Below are positions 26,560 through 34,265 of a DNA stretch of 64,000 nucleotides, piece after piece. This stretch comes from Porphyromonas vaginalis. Its GTDB lineage: Bacteria > Bacteroidota > Bacteroidia > Bacteroidales > Porphyromonadaceae. The position numbers and the translations under genes are program-made. The DNA lies in the NCBI RefSeq assembly GCF_958301595.1, contig NZ_CATQJU010000001.1, positions 992,001 to 1,056,000 of the forward strand, written 5' to 3'. The first letter of the stretch is position 1. Each line of letters begins with the position of its first letter. The notes beneath the pieces were generated by a model. It saw nothing but the letters and a program-made list of their open reading frames with translations, searched no databases and was not told where the DNA came from.

Positions 26560-27096
26560 TTACCTTTTGTGCCTGCGACTGTTGTCTTGGGTGACCGCCT
26601 TTTCGAGCTGTCGACGGGAGAAGCTCCCCGAGAAATTGATCACCGTGTATTCGTCATCGCCCGTGACGATCATGTATAGCTCGGAGGCGTTGTCGCCCTG
26701 TAACTGTCCGATCAAGTTGACGACGCCGTCTTCGTTCTTGACATACATTAGCTGCTCCAGGTCAGCATTACGTAGCTCTGTGATAGGGGCGAAGGTACGA
26801 CGTAGCTCTTGTATCGCCTTGCGGTCGGAGGAGGTGTAGATATGTATCGATGTGATGCCGTCCATGATGCCTGACATAGCGTCAGCGCCGTCTATCTTAA
26901 GGCTCGCCTTGGGTACGCTCTGGAGCATTGCGGGGGATATATATATGACATCCACGTTTTTGATCTCCATGAGTCTAGACGTGTTGATACGTGTACGGGC
27001 TGAGCCACGCTGTGCTACTGCGGGTAGTCCCATCAGGAGGAGCATCGTGAGCGTGACGATGCTCAGACGTGAGAGATGAGTAATGTATGCTTTCAT
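26560..27096 (-). CDS. DUF4252 protein
   Basis: 178 residues. Signal peptide (hydrophobic to VAQRG, about residue 28). The mature domain has the DUF4252 look: IYISPAMLQSVP, IHIYTSSDRKAIQELRRTFAPI, YVKNEDGVVNLIGQLQGDNASELYMIVTGDDEYTVINFSGSFS. Genes of this family commonly sit with ECF sigma and anti-sigma genes in Bacteroidales, as here (76 bases after the anti-sigma-like gene). Function unknown; probably a target or sensor of the sigma system. Confidence 0.82.
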   Translation of the reverse strand: MKAYITHLSRLSIVTLTMLLLMGLPAVAQRGSARTRINTSRLMEIKNVDVIYISPAMLQSVPKASLKIDGADAMSGIMDGITSIHIYTSSDRKAIQELRRTFAPITELRNADLEQLMYVKNEDGVVNLIGQLQGDNASELYMIVTGDDEYTVINFSGSFSRRQLEKAVTQDNSRRHKR

Positions 27097-27172
27097 AATC
27101 TGTACGTGTCTGTATCAGAGATTCTATATATAAGTCGTTTGAGAGAGCAGATTGTTGCAATCATAGACGAAA

Positions 27173-27715
27173 TCAATTGCCCGTCAGGGTCCACCCACCC
27201 TCTGAGACAAAGGGGATCTTCTCCATCGAGCTCTGGTAAGAGTCTTGTAGGCGACCGAAGAGTTGGTCTATCTGCTCATTTTGCTCAGAGCATAGCTCTA
27301 CACAGTCTCCCAGCTTGGTGAGAGCAGCGAGCGTATACTCATTGACCTGCTCCTGCGGTATGGGCTGACCATTGCGAAGGGATAGCTCTGCCTGTCGGCT
27401 ATTGCGTCCCCACTGGAAGACGGAGACCCCTACGCCACCGATGAGTAGTACGGCAGCGACGGCTGCGTACTTACGCACCCACACCTTCCAGCGAGGGGTG
27501 GCTTGATAGGATAGGGATGGCTCTGCCTCTGAGCTCTTCGTCTGTGAGGCAGCACGCTGCAGTGTAGCCTCTAGGAGCATACGATCGGCATAGTATGGCG
27601 ATCCTGGCTCCTCCTGAAGGAGTGCTAGGTAGAGGACAAACTCCTCGTCGGGCGTGGATAACCCGTCGTAGTAGCGCTCTAGTAGCTGATCTATGTCGTG
27701 TGATGAATGTATCAT
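27173..27715 (-). CDS. Probable anti-sigma factor (single-pass membrane protein)
   Basis: 180 residues. N-terminal ~80 residues are cytoplasmic and acidic (LLERYYDGLSTPDEEFVLYLALLQEE, as in zinc-less anti-sigma domains of Bacteroidota). One membrane helix lies at about 84-98 (AAVAAVLLIGGVGVSVF), followed by a ~80-residue periplasmic tail. Placed 38 bases after the ECF sigma gene and before DUF4252, so it should hold that sigma factor at the membrane. No zinc HxxxCxxC motif is present. Role inferred from position. Confidence 0.7.
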   Translation of the reverse strand: MIHSSHDIDQLLERYYDGLSTPDEEFVLYLALLQEEPGSPYYADRMLLEATLQRAASQTKSSEAEPSLSYQATPRWKVWVRKYAAVAAVLLIGGVGVSVFQWGRNSRQAELSLRNGQPIPQEQVNEYTLAALTKLGDCVELCSEQNEQIDQLFGRLQDSYQSSMEKIPFVSEGGWTLTGN

Positions 27716-27753
27716 AGTGGCTTCTGTATTCTATATATAATAAGGTATGCGGA

Positions 27754-28260
27754 TTACGCCTCCATATCTGCAAAAAGCTTTCGTGCCTCCTTGCGCAGTC
27801 GTGAGATCATTGATCGGACGGTCACCTCTTTGAGTCCCATACGCTGGGCGGTTTCTTCGTTGGTGAGCATGAGCTCCTGTCGTAGTCTCCACACCTCTTG
27901 CTGCTGCTCAGGAAGCGTAGCGACCCAGTCGTCGATGCGTGCTAGCTGCTCCTGGGCTATGAGTTGCTCTTGGGGTGTCGTCGTGACTAGAGGCATCTCT
28001 AGTTCTGTGGGCTCCTCCGCATTGCGCAGACGCTGTGCTGGCGCCCGTAGCGTGTCGATGCATTTGTTGCGAGCGATGCGGATGGCGTAAGCTTTCGGTG
28101 AGGCGACCTCCTCTAGATGGTCTCGTTGCTCCCAGAGCTTGATGAGCACATCTTGGGTCACATCCTCAGCCTCCATCTCGTTGGATAGAAGAGCCATACA
28201 GACCTGTAAGATCGTCGGCCGTAGGGGGACGTAGGTCTGTATGAAAGTGGCTCCATCCAT
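27754..28260 (-). CDS. ECF-type RNA polymerase sigma factor
   Basis: 168 residues. Region 2 (NEMEAEDVTQDVLIKLWEQRDHL, then ASPKAYAIRIARNKCIDTLR) and region 4 with a helix-turn-helix (LPEQQQEVWRLRQELMLTNEETAQRMGLKEVTVRSMISRLRKEARK). It directs RNA polymerase to a small regulon. The ATG at 28260 is used; a GTG three codons upstream is possible. First gene of a three-gene minus-strand operon with anti-sigma and DUF4252. Confidence 0.92.
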   Translation of the reverse strand: MDGATFIQTYVPLRPTILQVCMALLSNEMEAEDVTQDVLIKLWEQRDHLEEVASPKAYAIRIARNKCIDTLRAPAQRLRNAEEPTELEMPLVTTTPQEQLIAQEQLARIDDWVATLPEQQQEVWRLRQELMLTNEETAQRMGLKEVTVRSMISRLRKEARKLFADMEA

Positions 28261-28515
28261 TGTAATCACTGTAAACTAAAAACTATTCAATGTGTAACTG
28301 TATTCCGCTCGGACTAACGGTCCAGAAGAGCGTCGTACATCATTAAGACGAGTGAGTCGCCGAAATGTTGCAACGCATAGCACAAAGTTAGCTAGGGGTA
28401 CTAGTGCTACTAGTGGCACTAGACGCACACCCTCCTCAGGCGAGTGCGTAGAAACTGGTGCGAGGAGTATGGAAATACCTTCAAGTAGGTATTGATAAGC
28501 ATAGATGTCAAATAG

Positions 28516-28523
28516 TACCTTTG
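28516..28523 (+). promoter_or_regulatory. -7 box of the HmuY-like gene
   Basis: TACCTTTG, 41 bases before the ATG at 28564. The gap 28261-28563 also carries CTAGTGCTACTAGTGGCACTAG words near 28400; no gene seen. Confidence 0.55.
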
Positions 28524-28563
28524 CACAGCCAATTTGAAATACGATAAAAGCAAAACAACTATT

Positions 28564-29259
28564 ATGAAGAAACTCTCACTACTTACACTCTTGGTACTGC
28601 TCCTGTGCGCTGCTTGTGACAAGCCTGCGCCGAAGCCTACGCCAGAAAACCCTAACACTCCAGACACGCCCGCCGCACCACCTGCTAATCCTGAGAAGGA
28701 GTGGATGGTCAAGCGAATGACCATCGATGCGACTGACTATACCAAGTGGGTCTACCTAAACTTTGCTACTGGTGAGCTGGTCCAGGTGACTGACCCAGCC
28801 AATGACCTCTCGTGGGATCTCGGCCTGCACCGCTACGACTTCAAGACCAATGGTGGAGTGTCGGGCAAAGGCAAGGGCGCTGCTGTGCGCATTGCCAAGC
28901 AGAAGATCCTTACAGAGGAAATACCTACACCTAAGGATAACCAGTGGGAGCTAGATCGTGAGGGGCTACTCCTGATGCAGTTTGAAGATGATGGGCTCGG
29001 CTCTCATAGGACTAAGTATGAGATGCAGCAGGCTAACTTCCTCCTCTCCTCTGAGTGTGATGGCTATGGCAGCTATCTCAACAAGGGAGCTATCTGGCAG
29101 GAGGGTATGCCACCTCAGGTCATAGTAGACAACGGTATCTATCTCGTCCGCTCAGCCTCTGGAGAGATCGTACGCATGCGCGTCCTAGACTATCAGGACA
29201 ACAAGAAGCACCGTGGCTACATCACAATCCAGTATGCCATACAGGTAGATAAGAAGTAG
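28564..29259 (+). CDS. HmuY-family lipoprotein
   Basis: 231 residues. Lipoprotein signal LLCAAC (Cys about 18), then a Pro/Thr-rich linker, then an HmuY-like domain: KWVYLNFATGELVQV, LSWDLGLHRYDFKTNGGVSGKGKGA, and TIQYAIQV at the end. In P. gingivalis HmuY takes haem from host proteins and hands it to the TonB receptor HmuR. No hmuR or other haem genes follow here; the next genes are T9SS cargo. Haem binding is therefore plausible but not proven. Start ATG at 28564 begins the lipoprotein signal. Confidence 0.82.
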   Translation: MKKLSLLTLLVLLLCAACDKPAPKPTPENPNTPDTPAAPPANPEKEWMVKRMTIDATDYTKWVYLNFATGELVQVTDPANDLSWDLGLHRYDFKTNGGVSGKGKGAAVRIAKQKILTEEIPTPKDNQWELDREGLLLMQFEDDGLGSHRTKYEMQQANFLLSSECDGYGSYLNKGAIWQEGMPPQVIVDNGIYLVRSASGEIVRMRVLDYQDNKKHRGYITIQYAIQVDKK

Positions 29260-29308
29260 CAAGACGACTACGCTACGTGCTATACAAACATCAAAACGCA
29301 ATCAATCA

Positions 29309-30931
29309 ATGAATCAACAATTACTACGGCTCCTAAAGCTCTTTGGCGTAGCCCTATCCTTGTGGCTATTCACCCTCCCAGTGGGTGCGCAGGAGATGAC
29401 TTTTATGGAGAAGCCCTTTGACCCCGCTACAGATCAGGCTCAGCTACTTCCGGCAGACCAGAAGGGCTCCGTCTCCTGGACGGCTGCAACTAGGACGCTC
29501 ACACTGCGAGATGTCCAGATCAATACCATCTCGAGGATACTCACAGGCTGGATGTCTGACGAAATAACTATACAGGTCGAGGGCACCAACCAGCTCGTAT
29601 GCACAGGCTCTGATGACGCCATCACGATGCGTTCGTCCGTCCGCATTACAGGTTCTGGCTCTCTCAGCATTACTTCTGAGCAGGCTTATGCCTATGCTTG
29701 TCGATCTGGGGCTAGCCTGACCATTGCCGATGGGGTATCCGTTACAGCCATCGGGCTCAATGGCGGACTCGTGGGCGACTTCGTCTCTTCTCTCCTTTTG
29801 ATTGACAAAGCTTATGTCACCGCATCAACCCTCCACGACGATGGGATGGTTTCTATCGGCTATTTCAAGGAGCTAACCCTCGAGGGATGTGCTATCACCT
29901 CCCCCAGCGGTGCTAAGGTGGCAGAGCTCAACGAGGTAATGTCCATCACCCTCGATGGCAAGGAGGAGTATGCGGGCAAAGTAATCATCGCTCCCCAGCA
30001 GAGCTATCACAAGGTAACCATAGCTCAGGCTGAACATGGCCGCATCGTAGCTCCCGAGGGTGTAGACCTGACGCACCTCCTGGCGGGTAGCGCAGTGACC
30101 TTTACCGCAGAGCCTGAGGATGGGTATGCCCTGACCAAGCTTATGGCAGGTACAGAGGACATTACCAACACCCGCACACTCATCGTCAAGGCTGATGTCA
30201 CCGTCACGCCAACCTTTAGCCCTGTCAAGAGCTATCGTGTCTCACTTCAGAAGCCTGAGCACGGTACCCTTACAGTAAAGGAGCGAGAGTATGACCTCAC
30301 AAAGGTCCCCGAGGGGGCTATCCTACACTTCATCTGCACCCCCGATGAGGGCTATGAGTTAGAGCATCTAATGGCTGGAGACAAAGACATTACGGCTGAG
30401 AAGTATATCTCCGTAGCGAGTGATGTAGAGATCAGTGCCTCCTACAAGCTTATCCCAGTGGACACCTACAAGGTGACGATCGTTAAGCTGGGCAAGGGCG
30501 AGGTAAAGCCCGACTGCCCCGACCTCAATGCTGTGCCAGACGGCACCAAAGTACAGCTCACCTGCACCCCAGATGAGGGCTATGAGCTTAAGTACCTTAG
30601 AGCTAACGGGGAGGACATCCTAGAGGACCGATACTTCTTCATAGATGGTTACAACGTCCGTGTTGAGGCGACCTTCACTAGAGTGGGTAATAGTAATGCA
30701 GTCAGTAGCCCAGTAGGAGAGACTTGCTACACCGTAGAGGTTTCTTCAGATCACCTGACCATCACTGGAGCATCTGCTGGCACTCCTATTACACTGTACA
30801 CACGGCTCGGCGAGACTATCTTCACTACCGTGGCTACGGGAGCTAGCACGGAGCAGATAGACCTTACCAGTACTCCCTCTGGTCTCTACCTCCTTACGAT
30901 CGGTGAGACAACACTCAAACTATCTCTTTAG
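29309..30931 (+). CDS. Secreted InlB-repeat protein with T9SS sorting domain
   Basis: 540 residues. Signal peptide to about 27 (LPVGAQ). Residues ~30-215 form a beta-rich domain with regular strand repeats. Then come three ~77-residue divergent InlB B-repeats starting near 231, 307 and 385 (each with HG.....V, G..V.F...PDEGYEL..LMAG..DIT). The C-terminal ~75 residues look like a type A T9SS signal (ITLYTRLGETI, TPSGLYLLTIGETTLKLSL). Predicted to be exported through the outer membrane and anchored to the surface. Possibly one transcript with the HmuY-like gene (49-base gap). Confidence 0.8.
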   Translation: MNQQLLRLLKLFGVALSLWLFTLPVGAQEMTFMEKPFDPATDQAQLLPADQKGSVSWTAATRTLTLRDVQINTISRILTGWMSDEITIQVEGTNQLVCTGSDDAITMRSSVRITGSGSLSITSEQAYAYACRSGASLTIADGVSVTAIGLNGGLVGDFVSSLLLIDKAYVTASTLHDDGMVSIGYFKELTLEGCAITSPSGAKVAELNEVMSITLDGKEEYAGKVIIAPQQSYHKVTIAQAEHGRIVAPEGVDLTHLLAGSAVTFTAEPEDGYALTKLMAGTEDITNTRTLIVKADVTVTPTFSPVKSYRVSLQKPEHGTLTVKEREYDLTKVPEGAILHFICTPDEGYELEHLMAGDKDITAEKYISVASDVEISASYKLIPVDTYKVTIVKLGKGEVKPDCPDLNAVPDGTKVQLTCTPDEGYELKYLRANGEDILEDRYFFIDGYNVRVEATFTRVGNSNAVSSPVGETCYTVEVSSDHLTITGASAGTPITLYTRLGETIFTTVATGASTEQIDLTSTPSGLYLLTIGETTLKLSL

Positions 30932-30958
30932 ACAAAGACTACAACATCACTTCTCAAT

Positions 30959-32158
30959 ATGAAAGCACTACACAGGACTCTCTGCCTCCTCTACCTACTA
31001 TTAGGCAGCACCATACTTTTATCCGCTCAGATGCTGGAAAACAATCTGAAGGCTCTCAGCGATTTCTACCACGTACCAGATCAAGCCACCTATCGTCTTT
31101 CTAAGGTGGTCGGCGTCTTTGGTGATCAGGATATTGAATTTGAATACAATGCCCACAACGACATCACCCGCTGTAGCTACTTCGAGACGGATACGATAAC
31201 GAGACAACGCAAAGCAGGGCTATACCTAGATTATCTCTACAATGACAAGCACCAGTGCATCGAGCAGGTGGAGTATGGAGAGCGTAGTGGCTTTGACGAC
31301 CTAGTCATCGCCAGGCGCTACTGCTATACATACAACGACCAGGGGCAGATGACCCTCTTCGTGCGCTGGAACAACCTCAACACCAACCCCGAGGATACTA
31401 CTCTCGTGGAGGACTACAAGCTTAATATAGAATATAGTGCCGAGGGACTACCGAGCAAAGCTACGGTTCACTTTCTGGATCCTAATGCCTTTGAGTGGTA
31501 CGAAGGCTTTACCACTACGCTCGAATACAACAAGAGGGGGCAGCTCTACAAGCGCACAGCCGTGAATCCAGACGGAAGCCCCTTTGAGTCAGAGGAGATA
31601 ACCTTTGACGCAGATGGGAGGTACATGCTAGGGCTCTCCTATCTCAAGGCGGGGAGTGATCTCGTTGAGACGGTTCTTGACTATGATGACAAGGGCAATC
31701 TAGTAGCCCTAGGTAGTGGCGGGTTTATCTATCAGTTTACATTTAAGACGGGACAACCAGCCGCTAAGACTTACTATCCTCTCCCCACGTTGGCACGTCT
31801 TTTCCTCTATGGATTTAAGAACTATAACCTAGAGGCTCTCAACTATCCGCTACTGTACAATGGCTCCAAAGACGCCGTGGCGACCGATGTGGACAGTGGC
31901 GGGACATTCGTCTATGAGTCCAATAAGCCACTCGGCTTAGAGCCCCTAGCGACACCCTCTCAGAGTCATTTGGTCTGTGACGATATGAGCTGGACGATTA
32001 CCAATGCGACGACCGCCGTAGCTCTCTATGACTTACAGGGGCAATGCCTACAGGTCGTAGAGCCCGTAGCGGGCGTGGCTACTATCAGTACAGCTACACT
32101 CCCCGCTGGCTCTTACCTAATCAAGGTTGGTAGCCAGACCTTCAAGGTCGTTCGCTAG
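30959..32158 (+). CDS. Secreted YD-repeat-like protein with T9SS sorting domain
   Basis: 399 residues. Signal peptide to about 23 (ILLSAQ). The body is beta-rich with YD/RHS-like strands (IEFEYNAHNDITRCSYFE, YCYTYNDQGQMTLFVRW, LNIEYSAEGLPSKATV, LDYDDKGNLVAL). The C-terminal ~55 residues match a type A T9SS signal (VALYDLQGQCLQVV, LPAGSYLIKVGSQTFKVVR). It starts 27 bases after the preceding T9SS gene and ends before a strong terminator, so it closes the operon. Ligand or activity unknown. Confidence 0.78.
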   Translation: MKALHRTLCLLYLLLGSTILLSAQMLENNLKALSDFYHVPDQATYRLSKVVGVFGDQDIEFEYNAHNDITRCSYFETDTITRQRKAGLYLDYLYNDKHQCIEQVEYGERSGFDDLVIARRYCYTYNDQGQMTLFVRWNNLNTNPEDTTLVEDYKLNIEYSAEGLPSKATVHFLDPNAFEWYEGFTTTLEYNKRGQLYKRTAVNPDGSPFESEEITFDADGRYMLGLSYLKAGSDLVETVLDYDDKGNLVALGSGGFIYQFTFKTGQPAAKTYYPLPTLARLFLYGFKNYNLEALNYPLLYNGSKDAVATDVDSGGTFVYESNKPLGLEPLATPSQSHLVCDDMSWTITNATTAVALYDLQGQCLQVVEPVAGVATISTATLPAGSYLIKVGSQTFKVVR

Positions 32159-32185
32159 GAGCCACTCTAGCCAGCAACCTTAGGT

Positions 32186-32237
32186 ACACGACTCGCTCAT
32201 CTCGTGCGCACTTGCATACGGGATGAGCGAGTCGTGT
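32186..32237 (+). terminator. Stem-loop after the T9SS cargo operon
   Basis: Perfect 16-bp inverted repeat: ACACGACTCGCTCATC (32186-32201) with GATGAGCGAGTCGTGT (32222-32237), 27 bases after the stop at 32158. Confidence 0.8.
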
Positions 32238-32273
32238 GTTCTATGGGGTGCGTTATACGTAAGATGTGCGAAG

Positions 32274-32304
32274 TTGGGGAGCTGAATGACAATTCGTACA
32301 TTTG
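32274..32304 (+). promoter_or_regulatory. Promoter of the small membrane protein gene
   Basis: TTG at 32274-32276 and TACATTTG at 32297-32304 with a 20-base spacer, matching the Bacteroidota -33/-7 pattern. It lies upstream of the ATG at 32345. Confidence 0.6.
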
Positions 32305-32344
32305 TAGCCAGACTCAATGCAGAAAGAAAAGTAGTACGATCCTT

Positions 32345-32716
32345 ATGAAAAACAGATTCCACCTAGATAGCAACTTCTCATGGTTTTGCTCCTTCATTGC
32401 CGCTTGGGTGCTGATGGTCTCCTCTCTAGGAGAAGCCTCTAGTGAGCTTCATGTGCAGATGGCAAAGAGTCTAGCACTCTCGGTCACATTCCTACTGATC
32501 GTACTGGTCGCCTGGGTCTGTCGCAAGGTTAATCATGGAGACTACCCAATCATAGGTATCAAAAAGCTCCTCATAGTCTTAGGCACTAGCTATATACTCC
32601 CTCTGTTTAGCCTCTTATTCTGGTTAGATAGATATTGGATCTACGCCTTTGCGCTGCAGCTACTCCTCATAGTCTCTCTCTGGGTCGGAGAAGTTAGTAA
32701 GTCCCAAAAGAGCTAG
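32345..32716 (+). CDS. Small three-helix membrane protein, unknown function
   Basis: 123 residues with about three to four hydrophobic segments (FCSFIAAWVLMVSS; LALSVTFLLIVLVAWVC; LLIVLGTSYILPLFSLLFWL; IYAFALQLLLIVSLWV). The ATG at 32345 follows a good promoter; the frame is open further upstream from 32204, but those codons lie in the terminator and promoter of the region. I do not recognise a family. It is monocistronic and closed by a bidirectional terminator. Confidence 0.65.
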   Translation: MKNRFHLDSNFSWFCSFIAAWVLMVSSLGEASSELHVQMAKSLALSVTFLLIVLVAWVCRKVNHGDYPIIGIKKLLIVLGTSYILPLFSLLFWLDRYWIYAFALQLLLIVSLWVGEVSKSQKS

Positions 32717-32816
32717 ACGACCTTACGCTTATTGAGTTAACTGTCGTATAGGCTCAATCTCACAACAGCCCGAGACGTAGTAGCCAAAAGCCGGATCACA
32801 GAAAGACCACCAAACA

Positions 32817-32849
32817 AAATAGGGACGGACACAAGGTCCGTCCCTATTT
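32817..32849. terminator. Bidirectional terminator between convergent genes
   Basis: Perfect 14-bp stem AAATAGGGACGGAC (32817-32830) / GTCCGTCCCTATTT (32836-32849) between a plus gene ending at 32716 and a minus gene ending at 32880. Both sides give an A/T tract on the exit side. Confidence 0.85.
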
Positions 32850-32879
32850 GGTTAGTGCTTTGTGCGTCTAGAGAGACGA

Positions 32880-34223
32880 CTAGAAGGCGGTCCAGCCTTG
32901 TAGCCAGTTGCCCTTGCTAGCAGGGAAGGCACCGACCTGAGCTCCTGTGAAGTCGGCTGGAGTGCCGAAAGGAGCCTTCATGCCGAAGGTAGCTGCGGAG
33001 TCTTTGTTGACCACCTCGATGATGCCTGTGGCGGGCTTGGCGGAGCCGTTCTTGATCTCAAAGGCAGTGTCAAAACCGTGGAAGGAGCTACCCTCTATCT
33101 TACTGTGCTCCATCTTGTCGGCATCGGGGTCGAGGACGAAGCCCTTAGGATAACCGGTGAGGATGCAGTCCTTGAGCGTGATCTGACCACCACGACGTAC
33201 ACGAGCTGCGTATTTGTAGGCATCGCCCTGGAAGTTGTTGTGGACGTTGGCTACACGGGTAGATGCACCGATGATAGAGACGTTGGTCAGTGTGGGGTGC
33301 GTCTTAGGGATTAGTGAGAAGGTCTCGTCCTGAGCCTTAGCATTGTTGTCTAGCTCGATGCCGTTGCTGTCAGACTTACCCTTGCTGTCGGAGTGTGTCG
33401 AGGCGGGGTTGGCAATAGCTACGCCGTAAGTGATGCTACCGGTGAAGCCGTTGTCAAAGTCAAAGTTGTCATCGTCGCAAGCGTAGGAGACGAGGTGGGT
33501 AGCATTGACACAACCACCGAAGAACTCGAAGCTGTCGTCTAGCCCCCAGCTAACCTGGATATGGTCTAGCGTGGTGCCACGACCTACGCCACCGCAGGTG
33601 AGACCATTGATCTCGTTGCTGTCGCCTAGGATGAAGCCAGCGTACTCGATGCGTACGTAGCGCAGTACACCGCTATTGTCCTCATCGTTGTCGCCACCGT
33701 AGCGGTACTCCTCGACACCTTGGTTGAGGCCCTCGATAAACTGAGCGTCGGTCGGGGTATTGACCTTAGCTTTACCCAGTATGATGACACCACCGAAGTC
33801 TCCAGGAGCGGGGCGACCTGCATTGCTGTCGACAGCCTTGGAGGAGGTGAAGACGATAGGCTTCTGGGCGGTACCCTCGGCCATGATCTTAGCGCCACGA
33901 GTTACGACGAGTACGCCCGTAGCACCTGATGGTGTGGGTTCCTCGATGATGGTGGTACCAGCGTCGATGGTGAGCGTCTCACTGGCTGGTACGGTGACGA
34001 TGCCCTTGAGTGCGTAGACCTTGTCAGCTGTCCAGTGATTGTTCTTGCCATTGATGCGTCCCTCGACGACTACGAGCTCCTTGCCACCGATGGTGCGACC
34101 AGTGACTTTGTTGTTGTCGCCACCTCCATTAGGCTCATTGCCTGTTTCGTCGCAGGAGGTAAGTAGTGCTAGGCTCATGAGGGTAGCCATCACGAGGCTT
34201 AGTAAACGGATTGTCTTGTTCAT
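32880..34223 (-). CDS. Beta-helix-like surface lipoprotein paired with a TonB receptor
   Basis: 447 residues. Lipobox LLTSC (Cys about 24). The body reads like a right-handed beta-helix: GIVTVPASETLTIDAGTTI, GAKIMAEGTAQKPIVFTSS, DFGGVIILGKA, VRIEYAGF, LDHIQVSWGLDDSFEFFGG, DDDNFDFDNGFTGSI. It ends WLQGWTAF. It lies 42 bases downstream of a large TonB-dependent receptor on the same strand, the usual layout for a receptor and its surface lipoprotein, though this is not a SusD fold. Substrate unknown. Confidence 0.82.
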   Translation of the reverse strand: MNKTIRLLSLVMATLMSLALLTSCDETGNEPNGGGDNNKVTGRTIGGKELVVVEGRINGKNNHWTADKVYALKGIVTVPASETLTIDAGTTIIEEPTPSGATGVLVVTRGAKIMAEGTAQKPIVFTSSKAVDSNAGRPAPGDFGGVIILGKAKVNTPTDAQFIEGLNQGVEEYRYGGDNDEDNSGVLRYVRIEYAGFILGDSNEINGLTCGGVGRGTTLDHIQVSWGLDDSFEFFGGCVNATHLVSYACDDDNFDFDNGFTGSITYGVAIANPASTHSDSKGKSDSNGIELDNNAKAQDETFSLIPKTHPTLTNVSIIGASTRVANVHNNFQGDAYKYAARVRRGGQITLKDCILTGYPKGFVLDPDADKMEHSKIEGSSFHGFDTAFEIKNGSAKPATGIIEVVNKDSAATFGMKAPFGTPADFTGAQVGAFPASKGNWLQGWTAF

Positions 34224-34265
34224 GATATTATGATAGATAATTAAAGTGTTAGTATCTCTGATTCT

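Noticed and set aside
32204-32344. N-terminal extension of the small membrane protein
   Set aside because: These codons lie in a perfect terminator stem and in the promoter; the ATG at 32345 fits better.
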